Both the position numbers and the translations under genes were made by a program. From contig NC_058105.1 of NCBI RefSeq assembly GCF_020171115.1, forward strand, positions 11,260,001 through 11,324,000: DNA of 64,000 nt. Reading direction: 5' to 3'. The notes beneath the pieces are model-generated. The model was given only the letters and a program-made list of their open reading frames with translations. It was not told the origin of the DNA and did no database searches. This DNA comes from Neogale vison. Taxonomy: Eukaryota > Chordata > Mammalia > Carnivora > Mustelidae. Positions 10,756 to 22,727 of this stretch are shown one piece after another; position 1 is the first letter of the stretch, and each line of letters begins with the position of its first letter.

Positions 10756-11463
10756 AACAGATGAGAGGAGATTTTAAAAGAGATGTTAAAAGATGACTTC
10801 AGTTACTAAAGGCAAACTCAGAAACACCCGAATTGTTAGTTGCTTAATGAGAGCTCTGATCTGTGGGCCTGCACCCGATGATGCCTTTCCAATTCCACCA
10901 GCAAGGTCCTGGAGCAAAGTTTCTTCCACTGTAGGGTCTGCTTTATTAAATTCTCTAAATGTCCTAATTCTATATATTTCTAATTAGCTACCTTTGAGGC
11001 TGACATTGGTGGAAGGGAATTGTTTTCTGACAAGCTAACATTTTAAGGCTAACGGTTTTTTAATAAGCAATTGAATTTGCAGCATTCAGCTCTTGTTATG
11101 TTTTATTGGTTTTTGTGCTTTAATTTGGTATGTGTGTTTTGGCACAATTCCATGGCAGGTGCAATTTTAAAAATGGAATCAATAAAATTCACTGTGATGT
11201 ATGATATGAGCATTCCAAGCTTAGCTTTTAAAACAAAACTCTAGGCTTGGCTCTTTCAAGAGCCCTGCAAAGAAAATGTGCTGATTCCTTAGGGCTTTCC
11301 TCACTGTAGCTTTTTGAAATATTGTTCACACTCCTCAAATGTCCAAATATGCCCTCCTTCAAACAGCTCTTACTCAGAGCCCATGACCTCATCTTCTCGT
11401 TCTTGAAGAGATGAAGTTCATCTTAGCAGGAGAGCCTAAGTACAGCAGTTTGTTTTCTTCTTT
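10756..11463. other. Unique, repeat-free interval; possible conserved element
   Basis: No repeat was recognised. The part at 10985-11230 is rich in ATTA/TAAT words and ordered unique text ('gcaattgaatttgcagcatt'). No coding support. Confidence 0.4.
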
Positions 11464-11798
11464 AAAATCTCTTTCTAGGAAGTGGAGATGCAACGTGGGG
11501 GGTTGAGGGGTAGAAAAAGAATAAATGAAACAAGATGGGATCGGGAGGGAGACAAACCATAAGAGACTCTTAACTTCACAAAACAAACTGAGGGTTGCCA
11601 GGGGGAGTGGGATAGGGAGAGGGTGGTGGGGTTATGGACATCGGGGAGGGTATGTGCTAATGGTGAGTGCTGTGAAGTGTATAAACCTGGTGATTCACAG
11701 ACCTGTACCCCTAGGGCTAATAATACATTATATGTTTATAAAAATAATTTTTAAAATTATTTTAAAATATTTTAAAATTTAAAAAAATCTCTCTCTAG
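11464..11798 (+). mobile_element. 5'-truncated carnivore L1 3' end with TSD
   Basis: This starts within the L1 3' UTR ('gtggagatgcaacgtggggg') and runs through 'ccataagagactcttaactt', a G-rich tract at 11601-11631 and 'ttcacagacctgtacccct' to an AT-rich tail. Flanks 'aaaatctctttctag' (11464-11478) and 'aaaatctctctctag' (11784-11798) are a 15-bp duplication with one mismatch. It shares its 3' UTR type with the L1 ending at 26.8 kb. Confidence 0.92.
11601..11631 (+). other. Potential G-quadruplex in L1 3' UTR
   Basis: Five runs of three or more G separated by short loops lie within 31 bases. L1 3' UTRs are known for such polypurine tracts. Confidence 0.6.
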
Positions 11799-14019
11799 TG
11801 TTTTCTACAACATTGTCAATCAATAGGGACTTAATAAATCTTTGTTAAATAATTAGGTGAATAAACTTGTCCCCTCTTTTTTCTTCTCTGACTAAAGAGA
11901 GAAGGTCCTCTTTTCCAAGATTAACATCTCATAATGATGTAGAGTTTATCCTATTCTATCCTCTTCTGCCTTGTTCAAGACCTTGTTTCATCGTGTCTCC
12001 TTTCTCAGTTCTAAGTGTCTTTGATCTTGATCTCTCCATTGGTCAGTCACTTTGTGGCTTCCTATAAACACAGATAGATATCTTCATTTTGTTAAAATAT
12101 GGTCTGAGGGAAGGAGTGGTGATTTGGACTGGGGGCATGCAGGAGAATACGACATTGGTGACAATGCTCTACTGTTTGATAGCTGTGTGGTAGAGATAAA
12201 GTCACATGCTCATTTTGTGCACTTTATTTTTGTTTTATTTGGTAACAGGAAGTTTAAGGAAAGAAAAAGAAAACCACCTCAAGGGCACGAGGATAATTAG
12301 AAATATTGATAATGGACTTGAGAAAGTGAACAACTCTAATGACTATGCAGCAAGTCCCTTTTGCAAGTCAGCTAATTTCTAATGCTTTGTTTTCAACAAA
12401 ATTGAAGAATGACTTGTTGTCATGTAATTATATATAATATATAATTTTAATATATAATGTGTAAAATATATAATTTTGAGTACATAACTCACAAGAAGTT
12501 TAAAGGATTGAATGAAATGACTATAAAAGGAAAACATCTCCACCCATTCTCATATACTTATATATGAGAACAAAGTCTCTTTGGTATTTTCATAAAAAAA
12601 ATGAAGATAGAACTAATAATGAACCTTGTCTCATTCTAGCAATTAGTAATAATCATCTTTGTGTACAAGAATGAAGGAGAGAGAGAAAATTCCATGCATC
12701 TCGTTAAGAAATGCATTTTTAACAAATGTTAACATTTTATATTTAGTAATTGTTTTCCAATTTTTTTAATATATTAATTTCAATCCATTGTATGAGGCTA
12801 TTACTTGCAAAGCTAACTCAACTTAGAAGAAATTTGACACAGAGCACAATGGTCACTTAGTAAAAAAATCAATGTGTACACATTTTCCCTGAAATTAATA
12901 TGACAGTGATGAATAAGGGCTTTTAAGCATTAGGAAACAATGGCCTGTTGTGAATGAATCTTATAGGAGCTTCTTCTGCAGATGTATTTCTTCTACTTCA
13001 ATCTAATACAGTCCAAGGCAAGTGTTCAGAGAACAACAATTTTGATCAAAATATTGCACCGTATGTTGTCAAGAGGACCCTGCCAGAAGAATGTTCTGAT
13101 TTATTAAACTTGTCTCCCCTAAGAATGACAAAGTAGCTAAATCATCAATAGATGAAGATACCATCTTTTCTGCCTGGATTTTAGGAAGAAATAAGCCAAT
13201 ATGTATGATCCCACTTTTGATGTGGCAGCCTTGGGGGAAGGGACCAGTAAAAATTTAGCTCTACTCTGAGAACATGAATATGACCCAACATTCACACTGG
13301 AAGCTCTGCTAAAGATGTTTTGAGTCCTGATTACATCTTGAAGTTTAGAACACACCCGTAACCTCAGAACAATCCCCTGAAAGCAAATGCTCCTCTTCTT
13401 GCATATCCTGAATTATCTAATTCAGCCTCTTCTTGATCACCCTGAGACAGAAAAAAAGAAGAGTGGGTAATGGAGATCCATACAACTGAACCATGGTCCA
13501 GAGTGAGACAGTGACTTTGTATTAACAATAAATAACATTCATCCTATTGGAAAGGATTTTCAACTCATGAGTCTTCTCTCAAGGGACAATAGGTAGGGAG
13601 AAAGATATGAAAAAATTGTGTGATTGATGCCACTTTTATCTTTCCTTTTTCCCCCAGATGCATAACAAATGGGGTTCTGTGTTTATGTCTGGTGTTAAGA
13701 TTTGAACCATAGAGATGAGGTATAGAGAACTTTAAAAAAATCATAAACATATGCATAGATAATTATCTCCAGGTATGTGTATCAAAACACTAATGGTGGT
13801 TATTTTTCTATATTCTTACTTTTTATTTTTTTTTACTTTCTATCCATACTTTTTTGAATTTTTTAATCTTTACAAGATGTGTGTATCATAGTCCCATAAA
13901 ATAAAACAATAACCTAATAAAACTATCTTAAAAATGCTTTCCCTTGAAAATGCCACTCTCTGCAGCTATTTCTTTTCTTTTTTGCATCCTTTTCCTCATT
14001 ATTGACTCATCTCTTTCTC
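11799..14019. other. Long interval without recognised gene or repeat
   Basis: An AT-rich patch (TATATAATATATAA-like) lies at 12425-12475, and short T-rich patches near 13800-13860. Short frames at 11867-12300 and 12954-13136 show no family features or good splice pairs. Some of this is probably decayed repeat, but I cannot assign it. Confidence 0.45.
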
Positions 14020-15215
14020 ACTAAGACTCTCACCCCTATCACTTCACTGGAAATGTACTCCTCAAAGCCAACCTTATCATTGCAAAATCCTCTGCCTTTA
14101 TTTTCTTTGATAGCTCTAGGCCATCATTCAGCATAGCTGACCCGTCCCTGTGTTTCAAAATGTCTTCTTGGCTAGTCATTCTCTTGTTTGTTTGTTTGTT
14201 TGTTTGTTTGTTTCTCCTTCCGTTCTGCAGGCATCTCATCTGTCTCTTTGGTTTAATACCCTCTGCTGTTTGTGAAATGTAATCCCCAGCCTTAGATCAC
14301 TGCTCCTAGCTCTGTCTCAGGGCCCTTACACTCCGATGAATGACTGTCCAGACTGACTTCACCATTCACACTGTTCCCTAAGCTTGAGCTCCATCTTTGC
14401 AACTGCGATTTCCACTGGGATATCTTGACATCATCTTAAACCTAACATGTTTGAAACAACATTTGTTGGCCCAAACCAGTTTTCCCTCTAGACCTTCCTC
14501 TTTCTGCCCACAGAACTAGGTCATAATTTCATTGTTTTTGCAATAGCCCCTGGCCAAAAACAAAGAAAAGGCACAAAGTGATCTTTAGCTACAGTAGAAA
14601 GATCAAAATAGAACAAAGAGTGAGTCTGAATACAAGAATTTTTTCAGAGCTGATTTCATAAAAGAAATCAGACCAATGTACCATGTCAATTTAAGCGGAG
14701 CCACAAGAGTAAATTTAGCTCCAATTTTGAAGTCAGTCAGTCCCTAGAGAAGTCAGTCTCTCCCTAGAGAGAATGTGTTCATTACCCATATTAACACCTC
14801 ATCCTCTCAATCATGTGGATTAGGTATCGTAAAGAGAGGTACTCTTCTCAGTTCATATCTAATCATTCACCAACTCTTGTCAAGTCTTCTTTACTGTCTT
14901 TCTTTGTCCATTATTTGTCTATAGTTCCACTGTCACAAAATATCTAATTCAGATCCTGCTCACCCTACATCAAGACATTCGATGTCCAGCTTCATAACTT
15001 TGTAACTGATGTGCTTTGCTTCTCATATTCTGTTCCTGTTTTCATAAATTGAACAGACTGAAAAAAATATCCTTGGCACTGTGCTGACCATAACAGAGTC
15101 CATAGAGCTGAGTGTATAAGGCCTATAAAATCTGATCAAAAACTGCTTTGATCAAAATCTGCCAATCTTACCGACCACTCCATTCCTTCACAAACAATGT
15201 CTGATCAACTTTTGA
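14020..15215 (+). mobile_element. L2 LINE, sense reverse transcriptase region
   Basis: The plus strand follows L2 ORF2. 'cttatcattgcaaaatcctc' and the following 100 bases match the segment before the L2 RT 'AAFD' motif. 'aagcttgagctccatctttg', 'ttccactgggatatcttgac' and 'cttaaacctaacatgtttga' match the 'KLNMSKTE' region. 14860-14960 matches the stretch beyond it. Stops and indels are frequent; a TTTG microsatellite has grown inside at 14186-14213. Confidence 0.65.
14186..14213. repeat. (TTTG)n microsatellite
   Basis: About seven TTTG units inside the L2 relic. Confidence 0.9.
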
Positions 15216-15269
15216 TAACTGCTAGACATGAAAGAAATAAAAATAAATAATACATAGCTAGGAAAAAAA

Positions 15270-16380
15270 TCCTGGGAAGCAGAGATTGAGTGAGATCTGA
15301 TGAATGTAGAAAAAGAGTAGAGAGCCTAGGACCAAGGTTTTAGGTTTAAATAAGGTAGAAGCCAGTAAAGGAACATAAAAAAGAGAAGTCTATGAGATAG
15401 ACAAATACCCAGGTTAAATGTGAAGTTACAAAAGAAAAGGGAAGAAGTTGTTCAAACCAAAATGGAGTGGGCAGCTATTTAAGAAAAGACTGATGGTTGG
15501 TCATTAAGTTAGGAACATGGATGGCTAGAGACCCTGATGAAAGCAAGATCAGTGGAGTAGACAGTGAAGTCTGGAGTGGGATAGAGATAGGAATGTTGGA
15601 AGAAATGGTGAGTATTGACATCTCTTGCATGGTTTTGCAGTGAGGAGAGCAGATTATACACAGAGAGGGCAGGGCAAAGAGAGAATATTATAGCATATGT
15701 GTATGATAACAAATAATCTAATAGAGAAGGATAAACTATGTTGAAAGAGAAAGAAGGTACAAATAAAAGAGCAAAACACTTGGTTAGGTGAAAGAGAATG
15801 GGATTCAGTGCAACTGTGGAAGGACTCCTTTTTTGTAAGATTTTACTTATTTAAAAATAAGTAAAATCTTATTTTTTGAGGGAGTGAGTGAGAGAGAGAT
15901 CACATGAGCAGGAGCAGAGGGAAAAGCAGCCTCCCCACTGAGCAGGGAGCTCAATGTGGGGCTTCACCCCAGGACCCTTGGATCATGACCTGAGCTGAAA
16001 GCAGATGCTTAACTGACTGAGCCACCCAGGCACCCTGGGACTGCTCTTTGACAGGAATAGGGATGTTTCCTTGATGGTAAGAGAAGGGAGAGGTTATGAA
16101 AATGTGAGGTGTAGAGATTTTGCAGTAAAAAGACTGAGCAGTCTCCTCTCCATGGCTTTTAGTTTCTCAGTGAGGTATAGGACTGGGAATATGGGAATGG
16201 GGATGGTATATAAAGTTTATGAAGAGAGAAGGTATTAAAATGAAGTCTCAGAGGGTAGAAAAATGAGCTTACTATAGAGAAACAGTTGAAATTCCAGGCA
16301 GTACTGAGACCTAATTTAAGTTTTGAGAGCATTACTTTAAAGTGAATTTCATTTTAATTTAAAGTAAAATCAGGGTACCT
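15270..16380 (-). mobile_element. L2 LINE, antisense, split by a SINE
   Basis: The plus strand shows L2 antisense RT and endonuclease-region text: 'gatcagtggagtagacagtg', 'ctggagtgggatagagatag', then after the SINE 'cttttagtttctcagtgagg', 'gaaggtattaaaatgaagtc' and 'attccaggcagtactgag'. It is opposite in orientation to the neighbouring L2 at 14020-15215, so the two are separate insertions or an inversion. Confidence 0.65.
15836..16035 (-). mobile_element. CAN-SINE with hairpin tail
   Basis: Antisense SINE. Its complemented tail contains a perfect 16-bp inverted repeat (15836-15851 versus 15856-15871) around a 4-base loop. The head complement 'aactgactgagccacccagg' is at the right end. Flanks resemble each other only weakly. 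Confidence 0.92.
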
Positions 16381-17174
16381 GATGGGTTGATTTTCTCCAG
16401 GTATGAAAAAGGAGTAATTAATGCACAGGGCAGAAAAGAGGACCCAGTACATAATTTCTGACTCTAAGACAAATGTTTTTTCCATTAAATTATTTTCCTA
16501 GTGGTATTTTTTTCATAATTTCCTCTAGAAAAACTATAGTTCCGATTATAATTGAGTAAAGTATTTTCTTTGAATTAAAAGCAATTAAATCTAAGAGGAT
16601 GGTGAGCAACAATACCTATGGGAAAAAAACTGAAGAGGCTTCCAACATGAAACCATTTGTAACCTCTATGCCAATCAGCGTACATTTCCCCCTGTAAATA
16701 TTGCAAAATGTCCATATGCTCATGCTGCAAAAACCCTCTTGGAGGCTTGTAATCAGGCCAGTGGACCATATTGTTATGCACGATCTAACCTCTTTCCTTC
16801 TTGGCCCCCAACAAAGGACAGCAGGCTGATAGGGCTGAGCTAATTAGCACCCTGTTCATCTTGCCTTATGTTTAGAACGCCTAAAGGAAGCTTCTCTTTC
16901 CCCGCTGATGATCAAACAGAATCAGTCTCTGCTCTCTGAGCTGAGTCATTTATCAATCATGATTCTGCAGACACAATACGAAGAAAAGAAGATAGAGACA
17001 CAGAGACATACATTCCTATATTTAGAATGTTTAATGTTGTGTATGTACGTGTGTGTTTGTATTTATGTATATTTAGTAGCACGGTATAATGAAAAAAAAG
17101 TAGACATAAATGGGGAAAGGTTGAGAGAAGAAAACTCGGAAACTGACTAAGGCTATTCCTGGAAAGGCAGAATA
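16381..17174. other. Repeat-free interval; candidate conserved non-coding element
   Basis: From about 16570 to 17000 no repeat is visible. The text contains TAATTAGC, an AP-1-like TGAGTCA, AACAAAGG and TCAATCATGA. Open frames on both strands are short and lack splice support. Confidence 0.4.
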
Positions 17175-17370
17175 ATGTGGGATTAAAACTGTAGACTCTC
17201 AAGTCAAAACTCCAGGGTCAAATCCTGGCCCTGACATTTAGGCCTGGGCAAGAAACACACCTTTTCTGGACTTCAGTTTCCTCAGTTGTAAAAGATGAAT
17301 AACAATAGTAACTAAGTTAAAAGGTTATTGGGAAGATTAAATGATAAATTGTTCTTCGCATTTCTAGCAC
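17175..17370 (+). mobile_element. MIR SINE
   Basis: MIR landmarks in order: 'ccagggtcaaatcctggccc', 'gggcaag', 'cttcagtttcctcagttgta' and a 'gattaaatgat' 3' part. Confidence 0.85.
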
Positions 17371-17812
17371 TTGGGAGCTGGTGATCCTGAAGACATCATT
17401 CAATCACTTGAAGTTCAATTTCCTTGTCAGTAAACTTATTTGGTTTTGTGAAGTTATTCCTCTTACAAGATCCTACATTTTCTAATATTTGGCAATATAT
17501 TTTGCCAGATTTGTGGGGAAATAAATATTGTATTAGTTACGGAACTTCTTCAAAATTCTGTTACCTATGCCTATGTTCCCATCAGTGGCCAGATAAATCT
17601 ATCATTTATATTTGCTTGGGGGATGTCATATATGAACCTAGAAAGCTGATATGTCTTCCTAAAAATGAAGCTACATTAATAGTCAAGTTGGCTTGCATTC
17701 CATGAGGACTTATCAATGCCTCACCTACAAAGCTGAAAGAAGCCATAGAACTCTCAGTACCAAGAGACAGCACTTAGTCTCCTTGCCATATGTCTCTTGG
17801 TTCTTGCCTCAT
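17371..17812. other. Unclassified interval
   Basis: A 93-codon open frame at 17424-17705 has no recognised domain, and no convincing splice pair was seen. No repeat recognised. Confidence 0.45.
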
Positions 17813-18012
17813 GAAGAAGCTTTGCTATAGAGGCATCTGGGGGGCTCAGTCAGTGAACTCTTGGTTATGATATCAGGTTCCTGGGATTGAGCCCACCTCA
17901 GTCTCCACATTCAGCTGGGAGTCTGCTGGTAGATTCTCTCTCTCCCCCTCCCTCTGCTCCACCTCCCTCAAATAAATACATCTTTTAAAAAAAGAAGAAG
18001 AAGTGTACTATA
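17813..18012 (+). mobile_element. CAN-SINE, decayed
   Basis: Degenerate sense SINE ('gaggcatctggggggctcag', 'cctgggattgagccc', 'aaataaatacatc'). Flanks ending 'gctatag' and 'tactatag', each preceded by GAAGAAG, suggest an eroded duplication. Confidence 0.88.
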
Positions 18013-19329
18013 GCTTCATAAAGGCAAAACCTTGTCTTCTTCACTCTGTATTCTCAGGTTGAGAACAGAGACTATCACAAAACAGGTCTCCAAATGTGTG
18101 AAAAGTAAGTGAGGGAGGGAATAAAAAGACTCATTTGATCATTTGTCTCCTTTTTCGTCTGCTTTGAAGTCAGTTCCCGTGACCTATATCCTTTGGGGTT
18201 AGGCTATAGTAAGCATACTAATATTATAGAAGCAGAGTAATATGTTTGCGTAATCAATGCCTGGGCAATATCTAAAAGGTTCACAGAAAAATTCCCAATT
18301 ATTTACAATGCCTAGATTACCATCTTTGTCTGCTGCATAAAGTGTTGCTTTTTATAATGATTTTGGTATCCCCCCCCCAACACACACCCCACAGTCTCTT
18401 TCTATAATAAAGTCTCCATTTCAGCAGCAACGAAAAAAGCACATACTCAAAATGCTAAGGCGGAAAGCAAAACAACAAAATGCTGGTTCATACTTAAGGC
18501 CCTGGGCTTTTGTGTTCCATATGGTTACTGAGCTTACAACATACCAAATACAGATTCTGAAAGATCTTTTTATCCCTCTGTTTTGTGATTTGTGCAGTCA
18601 AGCATGAGAAAGAATAAGTAACCAGAACAAAGACCTGACTAGCAAATAGATAGCAATTTGTAATCAGCGAAGAGAATACTTTCCCCAGGTTCCAAGATTA
18701 CTTTTTTTTTCTTTTTTTAAACCCTGTATTGCAAGGCAGAGCAAACACAATTGTATAGCACCCAATTATAACCAAGTGAAACCACCATCAAATAAGACCC
18801 TGTATCTTGGTTAGACAAAGAAAGTCAATGTACTTAAAAAAAAAAGTGGGGGGTAATCCCAAAAGAATCACTGGGATGTGAAAAGATTGGCAATTATTTT
18901 TTAAATACAGGTTTGTGGCTTAAACATAATCCCATAAATGCTCTGAAGCCTTTAATGCTGCAAATTGTTTGGGGGATTCAGAGGAGTTAATCTCAAAGAT
19001 AGTGTCATTTCAAAAATCATTAGATAGATCAATTTTTGTTATAGAGAAGCAAATAAAGAAAGAATAAAAACGAAAAAAAATATTTCAGGCAACAGAAAGG
19101 ATGATAGACCCAAAGTCATAAGATCTGGACTCTAATCTTAAGTCAACCTCCAAAGACCCTTTATGATCTAAGGCAAGCCAGTTCTCTGTTTTTGTTTGTT
19201 TGTTTGTTTGTTTCCCATGAATAAAACAAACTGAAGGAGAATGTGCATGCAATCATTCCCCTTCCTGCGCTGACATTCAATTTGTTTAAAAGGCCTTTGT
19301 ATTTACTGGACATGTCTTCCTTACAAAAA
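18013..19329. other. Repeat-poor unique interval
   Basis: Contains a C run followed by short CA repeats near 18370, T and A runs near 18705 and 18836, and a TTTG microsatellite near 19188-19214. Otherwise it is unique text, with 18140-18700 looking least repeat-like. No gene supported. Confidence 0.45.
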
Positions 19330-19512
19330 CCTCCATAAATTTTGTATCATTTGATCCTCACAACCTTGTAAGATAAGACTTATTATCTCCATTTGCAAAT
19401 GAGGAAATCAAAGCTCAGGGAGATTAACAAATTGCCCCAAACCATTTTGCCGGTATGTTGCAAATTCAGTTCTTCTCACATCAAAACCACAGTGTTTTTT
19501 CAACCACAGTAC
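19330..19512 (-). mobile_element. MIR SINE, antisense
   Basis: Complemented MIR: 'tttgatcctcacaaccttgt', 'atctccatttgcaaatgagg', 'aaagctcagggagattaaca' and 'attgccccaaacc'. Confidence 0.85.
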
Positions 19513-20429
19513 ACTGACCCCCTCATACTATTTTGCCCTAATGTACGTAGTATCTCTGAAAGTTTACATTATTATATGACTGGAAAATGACCTTTTGTAC
19601 TAAAACATAAAGCAGTTTGACTATGAGCCACAACATTTTCATAATTTGGCCCTTTAGCCAAAGACCAACAGGAACATACCACAGTGGCCCACGTAGGGTT
19701 GATGACTCACTGAGGTGAGAGAGAACACATGACAGGGAAGTGCAGCATGTCTCAATAAGAAGATGACAGAAAGTGCTTGTTACAGGATTTTGGCTCACAG
19801 AAGGTGATTTGGGGGAAGCTTTAAGAAAGCAGTGTTTTGGTCTAAATTGGATGCTGTCAGGAAGTAGGGGTAATAGGATGACTAGGCATCTTAATAAATC
19901 TTATCTATGGGGAAGCCAGTCAAAAGCAAAGGTAAAGCTGTAACTGGTGAAGAACCTATCAGCCAGCACAGGGTAACGTGTAGTCACTTTTTTGTGACTT
20001 GCACAGTGTTCACCATTTTTCTATGTTCAGTCATGATTTTGGAGTGGTCTTTTTTTTTTTCATCTTGATCCATCAGAGTCACAGAGGGGCCTGGTTTGAT
20101 GTTGATTTTCTCTGGAAGTGTTTATGTTCGATACAAGCTAAGACTGCCAGGCCAGCTAGTAGCAACACCCGGGCCTAGCTCCTGAATGTCAGAGGCTGCT
20201 TTTCTTTTTCTCAAACCCAGTTAACCATTTCAGTGTTTTGCCCTCCAGCTGATGGATGAGGGGAAATTTTCAAAAGAAAAAAAGAAAGATGTTTATTCTT
20301 TTTCAGAAGATACATTTTCATATGGCAGATAGTGCCTTACATAGTCAAAACATAACAGCCTGAGAGAAAATAATCATAATGTAATAATAGAAAAATAAAA
20401 ATTTAAAATTCTCATATAAATCAAGAATA
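19513..20429. other. Unclassified interval
   Basis: No gene. A small perfect hairpin ('agtcac', six T, 'gtgact') lies near 19982-19999 and T runs occur near 20050. The rest is not assignable. Confidence 0.45.
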
Positions 20430-21330
20430 AAAAGAAAATAACCTAATTGAAAAAGACAGTCAATAAAAAGAGGCTATCCAGGGACGCCTGGGTAGCTCAG
20501 CTCGTTAAGCGGCTGCCTTCAGCTCAGGTCATGATCCCAGCATCCTGGGATCGAGTCCCACATTGGGCTCCTTGTTCTGTAGGGAGCCTGCTTCTCCCTC
20601 TGCCACTCTGTCTGCCTGTGCTCGTTCGCTCTCTCTCTCTCTCTGACAAATAAATAAATAAAGTCTTTTAAAAAGAGGCTATCCATAAATTAATAACTAC
20701 ATATGCTTAAGAATGGGCATTCAATGTCACTGTTCATAAAGTAAATATAAGTTAAAACAAAGGGACAATTTTCTTCCATAAAATTGACCAAAAAAAAAAG
20801 TGGGAACAGGAAGGACTCCTACACTGTTGGTTAGGAATGTACAAAGTAGAACTACTTTGTAGGATATTTTGGCAAATCCTATTTGGCAAATCCAAACCTT
20901 GAAAAGTATATTACATTTTTAGGAGTCTTTTCAACAGAAATGATAACACATATACAAAGACACATAGTTCAAAAATGTTCATTGTAACATGTGTGATAGT
21001 GAAATTTAGGTAAGAATCCATATGTATATCATTAAAGGGATAGCTAAATTTAAAAAATAGTGTATCCATACTATAGAGTTCTATGCAGATGATTAAAATA
21101 ATTAGATGTATCTGTATGACATATTCCAAAAATCCATGGTCATAGAGCAAGAAGTCCAGTTTATAAAATAATAACTAATGTCTCATTTTTTTCAAACTTT
21201 TTATGTATGTATAATGTTTGTATATATGTATATGACTATACATATAATATGTGCATGTACATATTTTTAAATAAATATAAAATTATCTGTAAGTGCACAC
21301 ACCAACTATAAAATATTTCCTCTGAGGACC
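20430..21330 (+). mobile_element. Ancient L1 (L1M/HAL1) 3' region
   Basis: Text follows an old L1 ORF2 end and 3' UTR: 'aataacctaattgaaaaaga', 'tcctacactgttggttagga', 'atattttggcaaatcc', 'aatgttcattgtaacatgtg' and 'tagagttctatgcag'. Interrupted by the SINE at 20481-20669. The end is AT-rich (21190-21330). Confidence 0.7.
20465..20685 (+). mobile_element. CAN-SINE with exact TSD
   Basis: Sense SINE with perfect 16-bp duplications 'aaaaagaggctatcca' at 20465-20480 and 20670-20685. The body is of the 'gttaagcggctgccttcagc' type with a CT microsatellite at about 20630-20643. Confidence 0.96.
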
Positions 21331-21489
21331 ATGAATGCACTTGAGTTTTGGGAGAATTCAGGGTGGGGAGAATAGTGGAAAGGTAAATTTTCTGTTTTTC
21401 TAATGTCTGTTTTGCTAGAAACATTTATAAGAAAATATCATTTTCATGATAACAAGTTAAATAATAAAATAATCTCTTAGGAAACATAT

Positions 21490-22727
21490 AGCTGAAATGG
21501 CATAACAGAGAATAGGATTATCCTCCTGGCAGAAACAAATAAAAACACTTGGACTAAATATATGAAGTTGGTTTTCACATATTGGAGCTGAGGTACAGAA
21601 AGACACAAAACCAGTGAAGTGAAGCCCTATTATTATCTTAATTTACAGCCTGGAAGGAGAGTTTAGGCTGCATCACAGGCAAGGAGAACTCAAGTGGAAG
21701 CTAGTGATCTCCCTGTTAAGAAGACAGAGCTGGGGGTCCAGGAGAGAAATTCAGCTAGAGTTCTCAGGGCAGAATATAAGAGAGGAGAGACCTGCACAAA
21801 AATGTGTAGAGGCCCTCTCAACTCCTTAGCTGAGCACTCATCAGTACATAAATGTGATATAACTACCTGGGGCTGGAGAAAGAATCACATAGAAAAAAGA
21901 AGGAACAATTCTTGGAGCTCAACCAGAAGAGGAAACATTTCATATTCCCAAAAGACAGAATAACAAATGTTGTATTGGGGTGCCTGGGTAGCTTAGTTGT
22001 TAAGCATCTGCCTTTGACTCAGGCCATGATCCCAGGGTCCTGGGACTGAACCCCACGGAAAGCCTTCTTCTCCCTCTCCCATTGCCCCTGCTCATGTTCC
22101 CTCTCTTTCTGTCTGTCTGTCTCTCTTTCTCTCTCTGTCAAATAAATAAATAAAACATCTATAAAAAAAAAGAAAGAAAACCTTGTATTTCACATGGCAT
22201 CAGGTAGGATCCTCAGAGGGCCTCTGTAGTGGACAAAAATAAGCCATATATTAATAGCTAGTCCATTTCTATTTAATGAAGATTAAAATCAAGCCTCAAA
22301 AAAATCAATCTGCTTCCAAATAAATTAAAAGCATTGCAGATTTAAGTTTGAGAATAATTTTAGAGGAAAAAAATTATTTTAGGGGAAAAAATATACAAAC
22401 AAAAAAATCCAACATTATCTGGCATCAAATAAAAAATTACCAAAAATGCAAGAAAGGAAGAAAATAGAGCAATAATGAACAGAAAATCCTTTCAACCGAA
22501 ACAGACCAGAAAATGGCACATATGATCAAATAAGAAGATAAGAACATTAAAATAGCCATTATAACAACATTCTACTTGTTCAACAAGAGAAAAAATTGAA
22601 CATGTTACACAGGCATATTAAAAAATACCCAAATTAAGTTTCTAGTACTGTAAATTACAGGTCTGAAATGAAAAATATACTGAATGGTATACATAGCATA
22701 TTAGACACTGCAGAAGGAAAAATCCAA
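21490..22727 (+). mobile_element. Ancient L1M 5' UTR and ORF1 region
   Basis: The later part follows old L1 ORF1 upstream and coding text: 'tagccattataacaac', 'caagagaaaaaattgaacat', 'gtctgaaatgaaaaatatac' and 'agacactgcagaagg'. It is the left arm of an L1 that resumes at 27098, beyond the LTR insertion. 21490-21960 is probably its 5' region (89-codon frame, no domain). A SINE interrupts it. Confidence 0.65.
21977..22172 (+). mobile_element. CAN-SINE
   Basis: Sense SINE ('ggggtgcctgggtagcttag', 'catgatcccagggtcctggg', AAATAAATAAATAAAAC tail). Flanks 'aaatgttgtatt' and 'aaaaccttgtatt' suggest a decayed duplication. It sits within the L1M left arm. Confidence 0.92.
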
